Shown here in pieces: positions 1 through 8,273 of a stretch of 19,555 nt of DNA. Below the pieces are notes generated by a model. That model was not told where the DNA came from and did no database searches. It saw only the letters and a program-made list of their open reading frames with translations. A program made the position numbers and the translations under genes. The stretch comes from Pseudomonadota bacterium. GTDB lineage: Bacteria > Pseudomonadota > Gammaproteobacteria > Burkholderiales > Burkholderiaceae. Positions within the stretch are counted from its first letter, which is position 1, and each line of letters starts with the position of its first letter. The stretch lies in contig JAKORH010000199.1 of NCBI GenBank assembly GCA_029777935.1, positions 1 to 19,555 of the forward strand, in the 5' to 3' direction.

Positions 1-599
1 CCGCCATTGCCGAAGGGTTCCGCCGGGAGGGCAAGCGCGTGCTGCTGCTGGTCGATTCCGTCACCCGTTTCGCGCGCGGGCTGCGCGAACTCGGCCTGTC
101 GGCGCTCGAGCCGCCGGTGCGGCGCGGCTATCCGCCGTCGGTGTTCGCCGAACTGCCGCGCCTGTTCGAGCGCGCGGGCAACGACGCGAACGGATCGATC
201 ACCGCGTTCTACACCGTGCTGGCCGAGGACGATGACAACAGCGATCCGGTGGCCGAGGAAGTGCGTTCGATTCTCGACGGGCACATCGTGCTGTCGCGCC
301 AGCTCGCGCAGGCGCACCACTACCCGGCGATCGACGTGCTCGGCAGCGCCAGCCGCGTGTTCACGCGCGTCGCGCAGCGTCCGCACCAGGACGCGGCGGC
401 GAAGATGCGCTCGCTGATGGCGCGCTACGCCGAGGTCGAGTTCCTGCTGCGGGTCGGCGAGTATCAGGCGGGCAGCGATCCGCTGGCCGACAAGGCGATC
501 GAACGCATGCCGGCCGTGCGGACCCTGCTGCAGCAGCGTTCCGACGAAGCAACTGACTTTGAAGCCACCGTCGCCCGGTTGCAGAGCGTCGTGTCATGA
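1..599 (+). CDS. sctN: T3SS ATPase SctN, C-terminal part (5' end outside window)
   Basis: This is the 3' part of the cytoplasmic ATPase that unfolds substrates and detaches chaperones at the base of the injectisome. The frame is open from base 3 and gives about 198 residues. It starts at the Walker B strand ([12 protein letters not shown]), continues with the family block [20 protein letters not shown], and ends in the helical C-terminal domain. The Walker A loop and N-terminal barrel lie before the window. The stop (TGA 597-599) overlaps the ATG of the next gene as ATGA, so translation is probably coupled. Flagellar FliI is the main alternative. The downstream contiguous sctR-S-T-U order, with an SctR lacking a signal peptide, favours SctN. 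The family call is very secure; the T3SS assignment rests on context. Confidence 0.95.
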   Translation, partial: AIAEGFRREGKRVLLLVDSVTRFARGLRELGLSALEPPVRRGYPPSVFAELPRLFERAGNDANGSITAFYTVLAEDDDNSDPVAEEVRSILDGHIVLSRQLAQAHHYPAIDVLGSASRVFTRVAQRPHQDAAAKMRSLMARYAEVEFLLRVGEYQAGSDPLADKAIERMPAVRTLLQQRSDEATDFEATVARLQSVVS

Positions 600-1090
600 C
601 CAAGGTGCTGCCGAAACGGCACGAGGCCAGGCAGCTCTGCAAGCTGCGCGCACTGCGGGTCGAGCGCGCGCGTGAGGGAGTCGCGCAGGCGCAGGCCGAG
701 CTGGCGCAAGCGGCCGATGCGGTCCGACAGCGTCAGCTCCAGATCGAGCGGGTCCGCCGCTCGCTCGACGAGCTTCAGCAGGCGGTCGTCACCACCCTCG
801 TGTCCGTCCTGCCGCGCTGGTCCGGAGTCACCGCCGCCCAGCGGGAACGACTGGCCGACCGCCTCGAGCGCGACGAGTACGCGCTGACCAACGACGAGCG
901 CGAACTGGAGCGGGCGCAGGAGAAGCTGCAGGCTGCGCGCTCGGAACTGACCCGCGCACTGGCGCGCGAGGATGCTGTCCGCGGCCTCGCCCATCAGACG
1001 CAGCGTTTCCATGCGCTGGACCGCGAGCGCCGCGCCGAGCGCGATCTCGAAGACCAGGCCTGTCCGCGCGCGGCAGGCCGGCACGAGTGA
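596..1090 (+). CDS. sctO: T3SS central stalk protein SctO (YscO/FliJ-like)
   Basis: The 164-residue product is almost entirely charged heptad-like helix rich in Arg, Glu, Gln and Ala, with no membrane segment. It breaks near the middle (around [10 protein letters not shown]), as expected for the two-helix coiled coil of YscO/FliJ proteins. Family members insert into the ATPase hexamer and link it to the export gate protein SctV. Sequence conservation in this family is very low, so the call rests on size, coiled-coil composition and position directly after sctN. The ATG at 596 overlaps the sctN stop. The gene ends 4 bases before the sctP-like start at 1095. Confidence 0.8.
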   Translation: MTKVLPKRHEARQLCKLRALRVERAREGVAQAQAELAQAADAVRQRQLQIERVRRSLDELQQAVVTTLVSVLPRWSGVTAAQRERLADRLERDEYALTNDERELERAQEKLQAARSELTRALAREDAVRGLAHQTQRFHALDRERRAERDLEDQACPRAAGRHE

Positions 1091-1094
1091 AGCC

Positions 1095-1721
1095 ATGAAC
1101 ATCCCGGCCATGGCCCCGCAGGTCCCGAAGAGTCCGTCGAAGGCGAACGTCGACCAGCGCACATCGCTGCGGCGGACCGATGAGCCGGCGACCGCGCAGT
1201 CGCGCGAGGCGTTTGAACGGGCGTTGCGCGCCGGGCGTTCGAGGGGCAAGGCGGACGACAACTCCGAGCGGGAGGCGCAGGACCCGCCGTCGGCGGGCGT
1301 GGCCGCCGTAATCGGCCAGTTCCCGCAACCGTCACGGCACGCCGACTCCAAGGCCGGCTCCGGCACTGCGGCGGTCGAAGTCGTTGCCACGGGCACGCGC
1401 GCCGCCATCGAGGCCGCGCTCAACGCCGCGGGACCGATCGTGACGCCCGTTGCCGGCACCGATCCGGATGCGACCTGGGAGGCGTCGGTGCGGGAACCAA
1501 ACTCGATCGCTGTCGAAATGCGTGCCACGCGCACGCTGCAGGCGACGGCGCACGAGACGCAGGCGAACTGGACGGTTGCGGTCTCGTCGCCGACCGTCGA
1601 CGCCGACGTGCTCGCACGCCATGCACCGCGACTGAACGAACGACTGCGCAAGCACGTGACCGGGACCACGCATGTACGCGTCGAGCAGGACCGCCGCGCC
1701 GGCGCGGAAGACGACCGGTGA
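1095..1721 (+). CDS. sctP: SctP-like protein (candidate needle-length / substrate-switch protein)
   Basis: The product has 208 residues if the ATG at 1095 (MNIPAMAPQ) is the start. The frame extends upstream to 972, but that would overlap sctO by more than 100 bases. The first two thirds are Ala, Thr, Ser and Arg rich and probably disordered. The last ~55 residues (from NWTVAV) form a small putative folded segment followed by a charged helix (VLARHAPRLNERLRKHV). YscP/HpaP/FliK proteins share this layout: a disordered ruler plus a small domain that contacts the cytoplasmic part of SctU to switch substrate class. Position after sctN-sctO is the best support. No diagnostic motif is visible, so this is a positional call. 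Confidence 0.5.
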   Translation: MNIPAMAPQVPKSPSKANVDQRTSLRRTDEPATAQSREAFERALRAGRSRGKADDNSEREAQDPPSAGVAAVIGQFPQPSRHADSKAGSGTAAVEVVATGTRAAIEAALNAAGPIVTPVAGTDPDATWEASVREPNSIAVEMRATRTLQATAHETQANWTVAVSSPTVDADVLARHAPRLNERLRKHVTGTTHVRVEQDRRAGAEDDR

Positions 1722-1843
1722 CGATCCGGCGCGGCTGCGCATCGGATTGAACTTTTGCCGGACGCATAGCAACCCACCACGCGAACACGACTGCGCGTCA
1801 GCCGCGCGCTGCGGCGGCCTTGCGATTCGATCGAGGGAGAACC

Positions 1844-2521
1844 ATGAGCAGGACACGCTCGACCATGCGACACGCCAACGGCAAACAGGATGTCATCGCA
1901 CGGCGGATATCCCAGGCCGTTTCCCGCGCACTGACGGAAAAGCTGCTGCTGGGTCTCGGCTCAGGCGCAGCGCCGGATGGCCCGGCGCTGACCGTCGAGC
2001 CGGCCGCCACGCCGGTCGCGCCCGCGCGCCTGGCCGAGCTGCAACCCGGCGGCGCGGCCGCGCGCGAGGCGACCCGTGCGATGTACGAGCAGTTCCTGCA
2101 CAGTTACCGCACGATTGCACGGGCACACGGCGCCGGCTCGATGCTCGACGACGCGGGCGAGGCGGTGGCCTTCTTCGTCGCCGCCTGCTTCAACGCACTG
2201 CGCGGCATCGACGCGAATCGCCACCTCCTGGCCGTTCTGGAGCGGCAGTTGCGCGGTCCGGCGCGGCTGGCATCGCACTGGGAGTCGGCCGCGACAGCCG
2301 AACGCCAGTATTACTTCGAACTGATGGCCGTCCTCGGCGTGCTCGTCGCGGCGCGGGCCGCACGGGCCCGCACGACGAGCAAGGCCGAACTCCGAAACGT
2401 CCAGGACGTTGCGCGCGGGTACCTGCGCCAGCTGTTCGGGGTCGATCCCGACACGATCGAGCTCGGGGATTCCGGCCTGATGCTGCGCCAGTCCGCGGGC
2501 GAGGCCCGCTGCGCTGCCTGA
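1844..2521 (+). CDS. Helical protein of unknown function in T3SS operon
   Basis: I do not recognise this 225-residue product with confidence. The ATG at 1844 is chosen because GAGGGAG lies just upstream (1833-1839); an upstream start at 1820 would add eight residues. Residues 1-60 are basic, then Pro/Ala rich. From about residue 75 the chain is predicted helical (MYEQFLHSYRTIAR, AVAFFVAACFNALRG, YYFELMAVLGVLVAARAARA). The QYYFELMAVLG region is the most family-like stretch and loosely recalls DUF6683-type proteins; that likeness is from memory and weak. There is no signal peptide and no strong transmembrane segment. A 122-base gap precedes it and a 6-base gap follows, so it is probably cotranscribed with the next gene. 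Roles such as chaperone or secreted accessory protein are only possibilities. Confidence 0.6.
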   Translation: MSRTRSTMRHANGKQDVIARRISQAVSRALTEKLLLGLGSGAAPDGPALTVEPAATPVAPARLAELQPGGAAAREATRAMYEQFLHSYRTIARAHGAGSMLDDAGEAVAFFVAACFNALRGIDANRHLLAVLERQLRGPARLASHWESAATAERQYYFELMAVLGVLVAARAARARTTSKAELRNVQDVARGYLRQLFGVDPDTIELGDSGLMLRQSAGEARCAA

Positions 2522-2527
2522 CTGGCA

Positions 2528-3733
2528 ATGGATTTCAGCATCACACCGAAGTCGGCGCTCGAGAAGGTCGCCGCCGCGCTGATCGAGCTCGCGAAGGGGG
2601 TCGAGCCGGAGTCCAGGGCCGAGAACCCTGCGACTGCCGCCAACGCACCCGCAGAGACCGCGCATGCCGATGCGGCCGCAGCGCTGGTCCTGGGTGGATT
2701 CGTCGAACGCATACTCGGTGAGACGCGTACCGGCGTGACCGCCGCGCCCGCTCAGCCGCCCGGCGAGCGCGTCGACAAGGGCGTCGAAAGCGCGAACATG
2801 CAGACGTTCGCGCGGCCGCATGCGCCGGTCAGCGAACCGCTCCGCCCTGCCGAAACCGCGCTGCCCACCGACCAGCATGCGAAAAGCGAATTCGCCGTTC
2901 CGGCCTCCCTGCTCGTTCCAGCGACCTTGACCGGTTTGCAGGCCGAGCACGCCGCGTTGTGGCCGATGCCGGCGCGCGGCTTCGGCACCGATCCGGCGCC
3001 CCTGCACGACGCGCGGGTTCATGGCCACGCGGAAGCCCTGCCGCCCGGTGCGCAAGAACCCGAGGAACACGAGCAAGAGGCGGCGCCCGAGCAGGACCCA
3101 AGCGAGGAGGAAAGCGGCGCGTCCGGCGGTGCGGTGCTCGAGGGCCCGGACGTTGGCAGCTGGTGCGACGAACTGACGCGCGCCCTGCGCCTCGCGCTGG
3201 CCGCCGCAATTGCACCGCGCGCGCTGCGGGTCGCCGACGAACAATGGAGGCGCGGTCGCTGCGTCGTGCTCGCCTGCCCGCAGGGAGCCGATCCGGCTGG
3301 CCCGGCCTGGGCATTCGTGCTGTGGCCGCGCCGCCGGACGGAAGAACGCTGGCGCCGCGCGGCGAATCTGCCGCCACAGCCGCTCGTGCTGTTCGGCCTG
3401 CGCGTCGAAGCCAGGCTGCAATGGTCCGCAACGCCGGTCGGCGTGCGCTGGCGGCACGGGCGAATGATCAAGGAACACCACCCGCGCAACGGCCGGCAGC
3501 TCGTCGCAATCGAGGTCGCCGCGACCGCCGCAGAGCCCGCCGCGGTGCCGTGCGAGGTGCAGCTCGGCCCGGTGCTGGCGCGCCGGCCGCGTCAGGCCGA
3601 CGTGTGTGTGCGCATCGCCGCTGCACAGCGGTTCTGGGCCGCGCTCGGCCGGCAGTGGAGCGTGCACGTGGCGGTCTGCTCGCAGCCGCTGGCTGCCCCG
3701 CCGGTGCAACCGTCGGAGACGTCATCGTGCTGA
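2528..3733 (+). CDS. Large unknown protein with acidic disordered N-half, in T3SS operon
   Basis: The 401-residue product is not recognised. Residues 1 to about 205 are Ala, Pro and Glu rich and look disordered, ending in an acidic stretch (EPEEHEQEAAPEQDPSEEE). Residues 206-400 look folded, with alternating beta-type segments (CVVLACPQG, PAWAFVLWPRR, LVLFGLRVEARLQW, QLVAIEVAAT). A long disordered arm followed by a compact C-terminal domain is also the layout of ruler proteins (SctP/FliK), so this gene competes with the 1095 gene for that role. It could equally be a secreted protein. No convincing ribosome site precedes the ATG at 2528. Its stop overlaps the GTG of the histidine kinase gene, which suggests translational coupling to the two-component pair. 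Confidence 0.6.
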   Translation: MDFSITPKSALEKVAAALIELAKGVEPESRAENPATAANAPAETAHADAAAALVLGGFVERILGETRTGVTAAPAQPPGERVDKGVESANMQTFARPHAPVSEPLRPAETALPTDQHAKSEFAVPASLLVPATLTGLQAEHAALWPMPARGFGTDPAPLHDARVHGHAEALPPGAQEPEEHEQEAAPEQDPSEEESGASGGAVLEGPDVGSWCDELTRALRLALAAAIAPRALRVADEQWRRGRCVVLACPQGADPAGPAWAFVLWPRRRTEERWRRAANLPPQPLVLFGLRVEARLQWSATPVGVRWRHGRMIKEHHPRNGRQLVAIEVAATAAEPAAVPCEVQLGPVLARRPRQADVCVRIAAAQRFWAALGRQWSVHVAVCSQPLAAPPVQPSETSSC

Positions 3734-4875
3734 ACGCAGGCAACGAAGCACATGCCGGCCAGCGCGCGCCGCGGATGACGCGCGCTGCGACGCCGACCAC
3801 GAATCCCGACCCGGTCGCCGAGGATTTCTCGGCGCTGTCGGCGCTGGGCGATGCCATCGCGCGGATCGACCGTCGCGGTGTGGTGCGCTGGACCAGCGAC
3901 GCATGGCGCGCGCTGCTGCCGAATCTCGGCGTCGGCACGACGCTCGCGGCGCTGGAACGCGCGCTGCCGGGCCTTGTGGCCGCGTCCGGCACCGGCAGCG
4001 CCGAGTCGGCGCCGCGGCGGCTGATTCTCGACGACGGGCAGCAACTCGACGCGCAACTGGTCACGCTCGGCTCCGGTGAATTGCTGCTGCGCCTGGCCGA
4101 CCGGCGCGAACAGGGCCGTGCCATGCAGCGGCAGCTCGACGACCGCGAACGACTGCTGTTCACTTCGCGCGTGTTCTCGGTGGGTGAGATGGCGACCACG
4201 CTCGCGCACGAACTGAATCAACCGATCGGCGCCGCAGCCAACCTGCTGCGCGGCCTGCGCTCTCGCCTGACCCGGCGCGACGCCGGCCTGGAGGCGGAAG
4301 AAACCGCAGCGCTCGAGCGGGCGATCGAACAGGTGATGTTCGCGGCGCGGGTGATCGCGCGCATACGCGAGTTCACGCATTCGCACCAGCCGCGCCGCGC
4401 CCGCGTCGATCTGGCCGCGCTGCTGCGCGCGAGCGCTTCGCTGCTTGACTGGGATCTGCGGCGCACCGGCGCGCGCCTGACGCTGCAGTTGCGCGACGAA
4501 TGCATCCCGGTGCTCGGCGACGAAGTGATGCTGCAGCAGGTGCTCGTGAACCTCATGCGCAACGCCCTCGATGCGCTGCGCGGCGATCCGCCCGAGGACC
4601 CGCAGCTGACGCTGCGGCTGGTCCGCAAGCCGCGCGAAGTCGAGGTCCAGGTGTGCGACAACGGCTGCGGCATCGGCGAGGACACCGCCGCGAAGCTGTT
4701 CGTGCCGTTTGCCTCGAGCAAGCCCTCCGGCATGGGGATCGGACTGTCGATCTGCCGCTCGTTCGTCGAATTGCACCAGGGGCGACTGTGGTTCAGTCGC
4801 AACGCCGATCGCGGCGCCACGTTTCACGTCAGCCTGCCGCTGCTGATGCCCAGGGACAAACCCCGTTCATCCTGA
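3727..4875 (+). CDS. Soluble PAS-like sensor histidine kinase (FixL/DctB-type core)
   Basis: A GTG start at 3727 is preferred because GGAG (3715-3718) lies eight bases upstream and the start overlaps the preceding stop; ATG 3775 is the alternative. The 382-residue product has a short disordered leader and a PAS-like fold at about residues 35-120 (DAIARIDRRGVVRWTSDAWR). The phosphoacceptor box is SVGEMATTLAHELNQP with His161, and an ATPase domain carries Asn279 (N box), DNGCGIG at 311-317 and GMGIGLS from 335. The H box type matches FixL/DctB/TodS kinases. There is no transmembrane segment, so it should sense an internal cue. It lies 8 bases from its response regulator. Lying between sctP- and sctQ-type genes, it probably controls this T3SS; that is inference. 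All catalytic residues are present. Confidence 0.92.
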   Translation: MLNAGNEAHAGQRAPRMTRAATPTTNPDPVAEDFSALSALGDAIARIDRRGVVRWTSDAWRALLPNLGVGTTLAALERALPGLVAASGTGSAESAPRRLILDDGQQLDAQLVTLGSGELLLRLADRREQGRAMQRQLDDRERLLFTSRVFSVGEMATTLAHELNQPIGAAANLLRGLRSRLTRRDAGLEAEETAALERAIEQVMFAARVIARIREFTHSHQPRRARVDLAALLRASASLLDWDLRRTGARLTLQLRDECIPVLGDEVMLQQVLVNLMRNALDALRGDPPEDPQLTLRLVRKPREVEVQVCDNGCGIGEDTAAKLFVPFASSKPSGMGIGLSICRSFVELHQGRLWFSRNADRGATFHVSLPLLMPRDKPRSS

Positions 4876-4883
4876 AGCCGACC

Positions 4884-5570
4884 ATGAACACACGCACCGT
4901 TTACGTCGTCGACGACAACCCAGACTTCCGCGAGTCCGCGCGCTTCTGGCTCAGTGGCCTGGGCTTTGACGTGCAGACCTGGGGCGATCCGCGCGCGGCC
5001 GTCGAGGCGCTGGCCGTGCGCGATCGGGACCAGGCCGCCTGCCTGATTCTCGACGTGCGGATGCCGGAATTGTCGGGGCTCGATGTGCATGACGCGCTGC
5101 TCGAGCGCGATGTGCAGTTGCCGGTCATCTACATGAGCGGTCATGCTGATGTGCCGCTGGCAGTGCAGGCCATGCAGAAGGGCGCGGTGACGATCCTCGA
5201 GAAGCCGTTCGACGACCAGGCGCTGGAGGCCGCGCTCGAGAGCGCGTTCTCCGGCGGCGGGCACCGCGGTGCCGCGCCGCCGGCGATGGCCGCGGCCGCG
5301 CGCGCTCAAGCAGCCGCCAGCGCGCCGACCGCGGTTGCCGTCGCACAGGGCGAGGCGCACGCGCGCTTCCTGGAGCGCGAGGCGAAGCTGACCCCGCGCG
5401 AGCGCTCGGTGCTGGGCCATGTGACTCAGGGCATCTACAACAAGAACATCGCCGATCGCCTCGGCATCTCGATCAAGACGGTCGAGCTGTACCGCGCGCG
5501 CGGCATGGCCAAGATGCAGGCCCGCTCGGTGGCCGAACTGACGCGCATGATGGTCACGCAGCAGGTGTGA
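4884..5570 (+). CDS. FixJ/NarL-type response regulator
   Basis: The 228-residue product has an N-terminal receiver domain with Asp10 and Asp11, the phosphoacceptor Asp57 (LILDVRMPELSG), Ser85 and Lys107 (LEKPF). An Ala-rich linker of about 45 residues follows. The C-terminal LuxR-type helix-turn-helix contains KLTPRERSVLGHVTQG and NKNIADRLGISIKTVELYRAR. This is the FixJ family layout. The extra-long, alanine-rich linker is unusual for the family. The gene follows the histidine kinase by 8 bases, so the two form a cognate pair. The ATG at 4884 is the only start giving an intact receiver domain. The most economical target is the surrounding T3SS operon, but no binding site is evident in the sequence. 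Confidence 0.94.
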   Translation: MNTRTVYVVDDNPDFRESARFWLSGLGFDVQTWGDPRAAVEALAVRDRDQAACLILDVRMPELSGLDVHDALLERDVQLPVIYMSGHADVPLAVQAMQKGAVTILEKPFDDQALEAALESAFSGGGHRGAAPPAMAAAARAQAAASAPTAVAVAQGEAHARFLEREAKLTPRERSVLGHVTQGIYNKNIADRLGISIKTVELYRARGMAKMQARSVAELTRMMVTQQV

Positions 5571-5572
5571 CG

Positions 5573-6469
5573 ATGGATTCGCACGCCGAGATCGAGACCG
5601 TTCTGTCCGCCGCGTCGCCCGCGCACCGGGACGACGCACTCGCGCTTGCGGGGTCATGGTTCGAAGCGTCCACGGCGGCCGGCGCACTGCGGTTGTACGC
5701 CGCCAGCGCCGCGCGCAATGCCGCTGAAGCGGCGGTGGTGCTGGACCGCTGCGAGCCGCTGCTGGACGCGCTCGACGAGTGGATCGGCCCCGCACTCGAG
5801 TGGCGCTGGAACGCCGCGCCGGCGTCGGTTACCGCGACGGCCTCGCATGCGCGGGCTCATTGGCAGCCCGAAGACGCGCCGGCGTCTGCCGGTCTGGGCA
5901 TGATCTGCCGGCTCGAACTGCCCTGGAGCCTTCTGCAGTCGTTGCCGGCGCCGACCGGCACCCTGGCCGGGCTGCACTGGTCCGCCGTCTCGATGGTGCT
6001 CGTCATCTCGCAGATGGGCATCGCACCCGACGAACTGGCGCTGCTCGAACCCGGCGGCGCGGTCGTCTTGCGGGAGTCGATGCTGCCGACGTGGCAGGGC
6101 CGGCTCCGTTCACTCGATGAGCCGGCACGGGCCGGCGTGGGCGCGCCGGTTGCGTTGCCCGGGCCGACGAAGCCGCGGCGCGTGCGTTCCGAGGTTGGCG
6201 GCGCCGGCGTGGCGCAGAGCGACGACGAGGTGCTGGTCGAAGTGCGGCTGGAGCCGCCGCACGCCATCGCCTGCGATCGGCTCGCTCCATGGTTCGAGGG
6301 CGAGCTGGGCGAGTTCCACGCGCGCGCCAGTCTGTGGCGTTGCTCAACCCAGCGTGCGCCGGCGCGCTTCCTGGCGGCCGGGCAACTGATGCCCTGGGGC
6401 GACGGCTGGGCGCTCGCCGTGGAAGCCGTCTACGAACCGCATGAGCGCAGCGCGAGGGTAGTCCAGTGA
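5573..6469 (+). CDS. sctQ: Divergent T3SS C-ring / sorting platform protein SctQ
   Basis: The product has 298 residues. SctQ (YscQ, FliM/FliN-like) forms the cytoplasmic sorting platform that receives substrates. A recognisable SPOA-type block lies near residues 140-170 (VLVISQMGIAPDELALLEPGGAVVLRES). The C-terminal SPOA domain is expected to hold a strongly conserved PV-x-ELG start and a GD turn, but only a faded version remains (FLAAGQLMPWGDGWALAVEAV). The protein is therefore a divergent SctQ, supported by position directly before sctR. The frame could also start at GTG 5567, overlapping the response regulator stop; ATG 5573 is preferred, with AGGTG just upstream. A 57-base gap follows before sctR. 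Confidence 0.75.
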   Translation: MDSHAEIETVLSAASPAHRDDALALAGSWFEASTAAGALRLYAASAARNAAEAAVVLDRCEPLLDALDEWIGPALEWRWNAAPASVTATASHARAHWQPEDAPASAGLGMICRLELPWSLLQSLPAPTGTLAGLHWSAVSMVLVISQMGIAPDELALLEPGGAVVLRESMLPTWQGRLRSLDEPARAGVGAPVALPGPTKPRRVRSEVGGAGVAQSDDEVLVEVRLEPPHAIACDRLAPWFEGELGEFHARASLWRCSTQRAPARFLAAGQLMPWGDGWALAVEAVYEPHERSARVVQ

Positions 6470-6526
6470 ACTCGAGGGCATAGCGAAGATTTGAACCTCC
6501 CACGGCCGGGGCGCTACTCAACGGCC

Positions 6527-7180
6527 ATGGACCTGACCCAGTTCTCCCCGTCGTCGGCGCTGCTGACGATCGTCATTCTGGCGCTCGCGCCTTTCGTCGC
6601 CGTCATGGTGACGTCCTTCACCAAACTCGTCGTCGTGCTCAGCCTGCTGCGCAACGCGCTGGGGCTGCAGCAGGTGCCGCCGAACGTCGTCCTGAACGGC
6701 CTCGCCCTGGTGCTGAGCATCTACGTGATGTACCCGGTCGGCACCGAGATGGCTGCCAAGTTGCAGAACGTCGACAACATCGGCGGCAACACCAGGAACA
6801 TGCTGGCCGCCGCCGATACCGCCAAGGAGCCGCTGCGCGAATTTCTCGTCAAGCACAGCCGCCCGGTCGAACGCGCGTTCTTCATGAAGACCGCGCAGAA
6901 GGCGCTCAAGCCCGACCAGGCCGCCAAGCTGACCGATCGCGATTTCCTGGTCGTCGTGCCGGCCTTCACGGTGAGCGAACTGTCGGTCGCCTTCGAGATC
7001 GGCTTCCTGATCTTCCTGCCGTTCCTGGTGATCGACCTGGTGATCTCGAACATCCTGATGGCGATGGGCATGATGATGCTGTCGCCGACGACCGTGTCGA
7101 TGCCGTTCAAGCTGCTGCTGTTCGTGCTGCTCGACGGCTGGGTCAAGCTCACGCACGGCCTGATCCTCACGTACCTCTGA
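6527..7180 (+). CDS. sctR: T3SS export gate protein SctR (FliP family)
   Basis: The 217-residue inner membrane protein forms the helical SctR5S4T1 export gate with SctS and SctT. The N-terminal hydrophobic segment runs directly into the family block TSFTKLVVVLSLLRNALGLQQVPPN. Near the C-terminus are DFLVVVPAFTVSELSVAFEIGF and MMMLSPTTVSMPFKLLLFVLLDGW, all classic SctR/FliP signatures. There is no cleavable signal peptide, unlike flagellar FliP, which supports an injectisome. The frame is open from a TTG at 6491, but ATG 6527 gives the usual N-terminus. Thirteen bases separate it from sctS. Confidence 0.98.
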   Translation: MDLTQFSPSSALLTIVILALAPFVAVMVTSFTKLVVVLSLLRNALGLQQVPPNVVLNGLALVLSIYVMYPVGTEMAAKLQNVDNIGGNTRNMLAAADTAKEPLREFLVKHSRPVERAFFMKTAQKALKPDQAAKLTDRDFLVVVPAFTVSELSVAFEIGFLIFLPFLVIDLVISNILMAMGMMMLSPTTVSMPFKLLLFVLLDGWVKLTHGLILTYL

Positions 7181-7193
7181 GACGGGGGACACC

Positions 7194-7466
7194 ATGATCG
7201 GCAGCGACGTCATCGCCCTCACGCAGCAGGCGCTGTGGTACGTGCTGCTGCTGTCCGCCCCGCCGATCGTCGTTGCCGCGGTCGTCGGCCTGCTGATCGC
7301 CTTCGTCCAGGCCGCCACGCAGCTGCAGGAGCAGACCACCCAGTACGTGGCCAAGTTCTTCGCGATCGTGATCACGATCTTCATCACCGCCTCGCTGCTC
7401 GGCGGCGGCCTCTATCAGTTCGGCGACCGCGTGTTCTCGGGCTTCGCCGGCATGGTGCGGCGCTGA
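7194..7466 (+). CDS. sctS: T3SS export gate protein SctS (FliQ family)
   Basis: The product has 90 residues, the normal length for this family, and two transmembrane hairpin helices. The signature QALWYVLLLSAPPIVVAAVVGLL is followed by the polar QAATQLQEQTTQYVAKF segment, which lines the closed gate. SctS subunits stack below the SctR ring in the export gate. A GGGGGA ribosome site lies a few bases before the ATG at 7194. The stop at 7464-7466 overlaps the region that serves as ribosome site for sctT. Confidence 0.98.
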   Translation: MIGSDVIALTQQALWYVLLLSAPPIVVAAVVGLLIAFVQAATQLQEQTTQYVAKFFAIVITIFITASLLGGGLYQFGDRVFSGFAGMVRR

Positions 7467-7474
7467 GGCTGCGC

Positions 7475-8272
7475 GTGGATGCACTCGGCGTCCTCGGCCC
7501 GCTCAGCGATACCGTCCTGCTGCTCGGCCTGTCGGCCGCGCGGGTGGCGGTCGCCTTCCTGCTGGTGCCGCTGTTCACGGCCGAGCTGATCCCGGCGCTG
7601 GTGCGCAATGCGATGTTCCTGGCGATCGCGCTGCTCAGCCTGGTGATGCAACCGTCGGCCGCGCCGCTGCAGCTCACGGCATGGCAGCTGATCCCGCTGT
7701 TCGCCAAGGAGGCGTTCATCGGCGGCGCGATCGGGTTTCTCTTCTCCGGCGTCATGTGGGCGTTCGAAGCGGCTGGCCAGGTGATCGACACCAAGGTCGG
7801 CACGACGCAGGCGCAGGTCCAGGATCCGCTGACCGGCCACCAGACTTCGCTGACCGGCGCGTACCTGGGACGTCTCGCGAGCTTCGTGTTCATGGCCGGC
7901 GGCGGCTTCATGCTGATGATCGGCACGCTGCTGGAGAGCTATTCGATCTGGCCGGTGCGCTCGCCGCTGCCCGCGCTGGCGGACAACGGCGCGCGCCTGT
8001 TCGAGAGCGAGTTCGGCCGCATCATGCTGCTGACGCTGCTGGTGGCGGCACCGGCGCTGGTGCTGCTGTACGTCGTCGAAGGCGTGCTCGGACTCATCAA
8101 CCGCTTCGCGCAGCAGCTCAATGTCTTCTCGCTGTCGCAGTCGCTCAAGGCGGTGACGGCGATCTGGATCATCCTGGTCCAGACGGTCACCCTGGTGCAA
8201 CTGCTGCAGGACGACCTGCTGTCGCGCGGCGAAGTGGCGATCCAGGCGCTGCGCAACCTGTTCGGAAGCTGA
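7475..8272 (+). CDS. sctT: T3SS export gate protein SctT (FliR family)
   Basis: The 265-residue polytopic inner membrane protein caps the SctR/SctS export gate. Conserved parts include the first membrane segment with AARVAVAFLLVPLF, the AGQVIDTKVGTTQAQVQDP loop and the C-terminal helix pair ending in LRNLFGS. The frame stays open upstream to 7235 through sctS, so the start must be chosen by context. GTG 7475 lies 6 bases after GAGG (7465-7468) and 8 bases after the sctS stop, and gives the usual N-terminus. A TTG or CTG a few codons away cannot be excluded. The gene ends one base before the sctU ATG. Confidence 0.95.
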   Translation: MDALGVLGPLSDTVLLLGLSAARVAVAFLLVPLFTAELIPALVRNAMFLAIALLSLVMQPSAAPLQLTAWQLIPLFAKEAFIGGAIGFLFSGVMWAFEAAGQVIDTKVGTTQAQVQDPLTGHQTSLTGAYLGRLASFVFMAGGGFMLMIGTLLESYSIWPVRSPLPALADNGARLFESEFGRIMLLTLLVAAPALVLLYVVEGVLGLINRFAQQLNVFSLSQSLKAVTAIWIILVQTVTLVQLLQDDLLSRGEVAIQALRNLFGS

Positions 8273-8273
8273 A

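Noticed and set aside
1764..1770. GCATAG(C/A) recurring in three intergenic gaps (1764, 6479, 14475), considered as a shared regulatory motif.
   Set aside because: Six or seven bases are too few, and only the 14475 site has a matching -35 box; the others lack it.
464..1873. A 469-codon minus-strand frame opposite sctN, sctO and sctP.
   Set aside because: Antisense to conserved SctN sequence and no domain signature.
1961..3709. A 582-codon minus-strand frame opposite the two unknown T3SS-operon genes.
   Set aside because: Low-complexity Arg/Ala/Gly translation with no recognisable motif; the + strand frames fit the operon spacing and overlaps.
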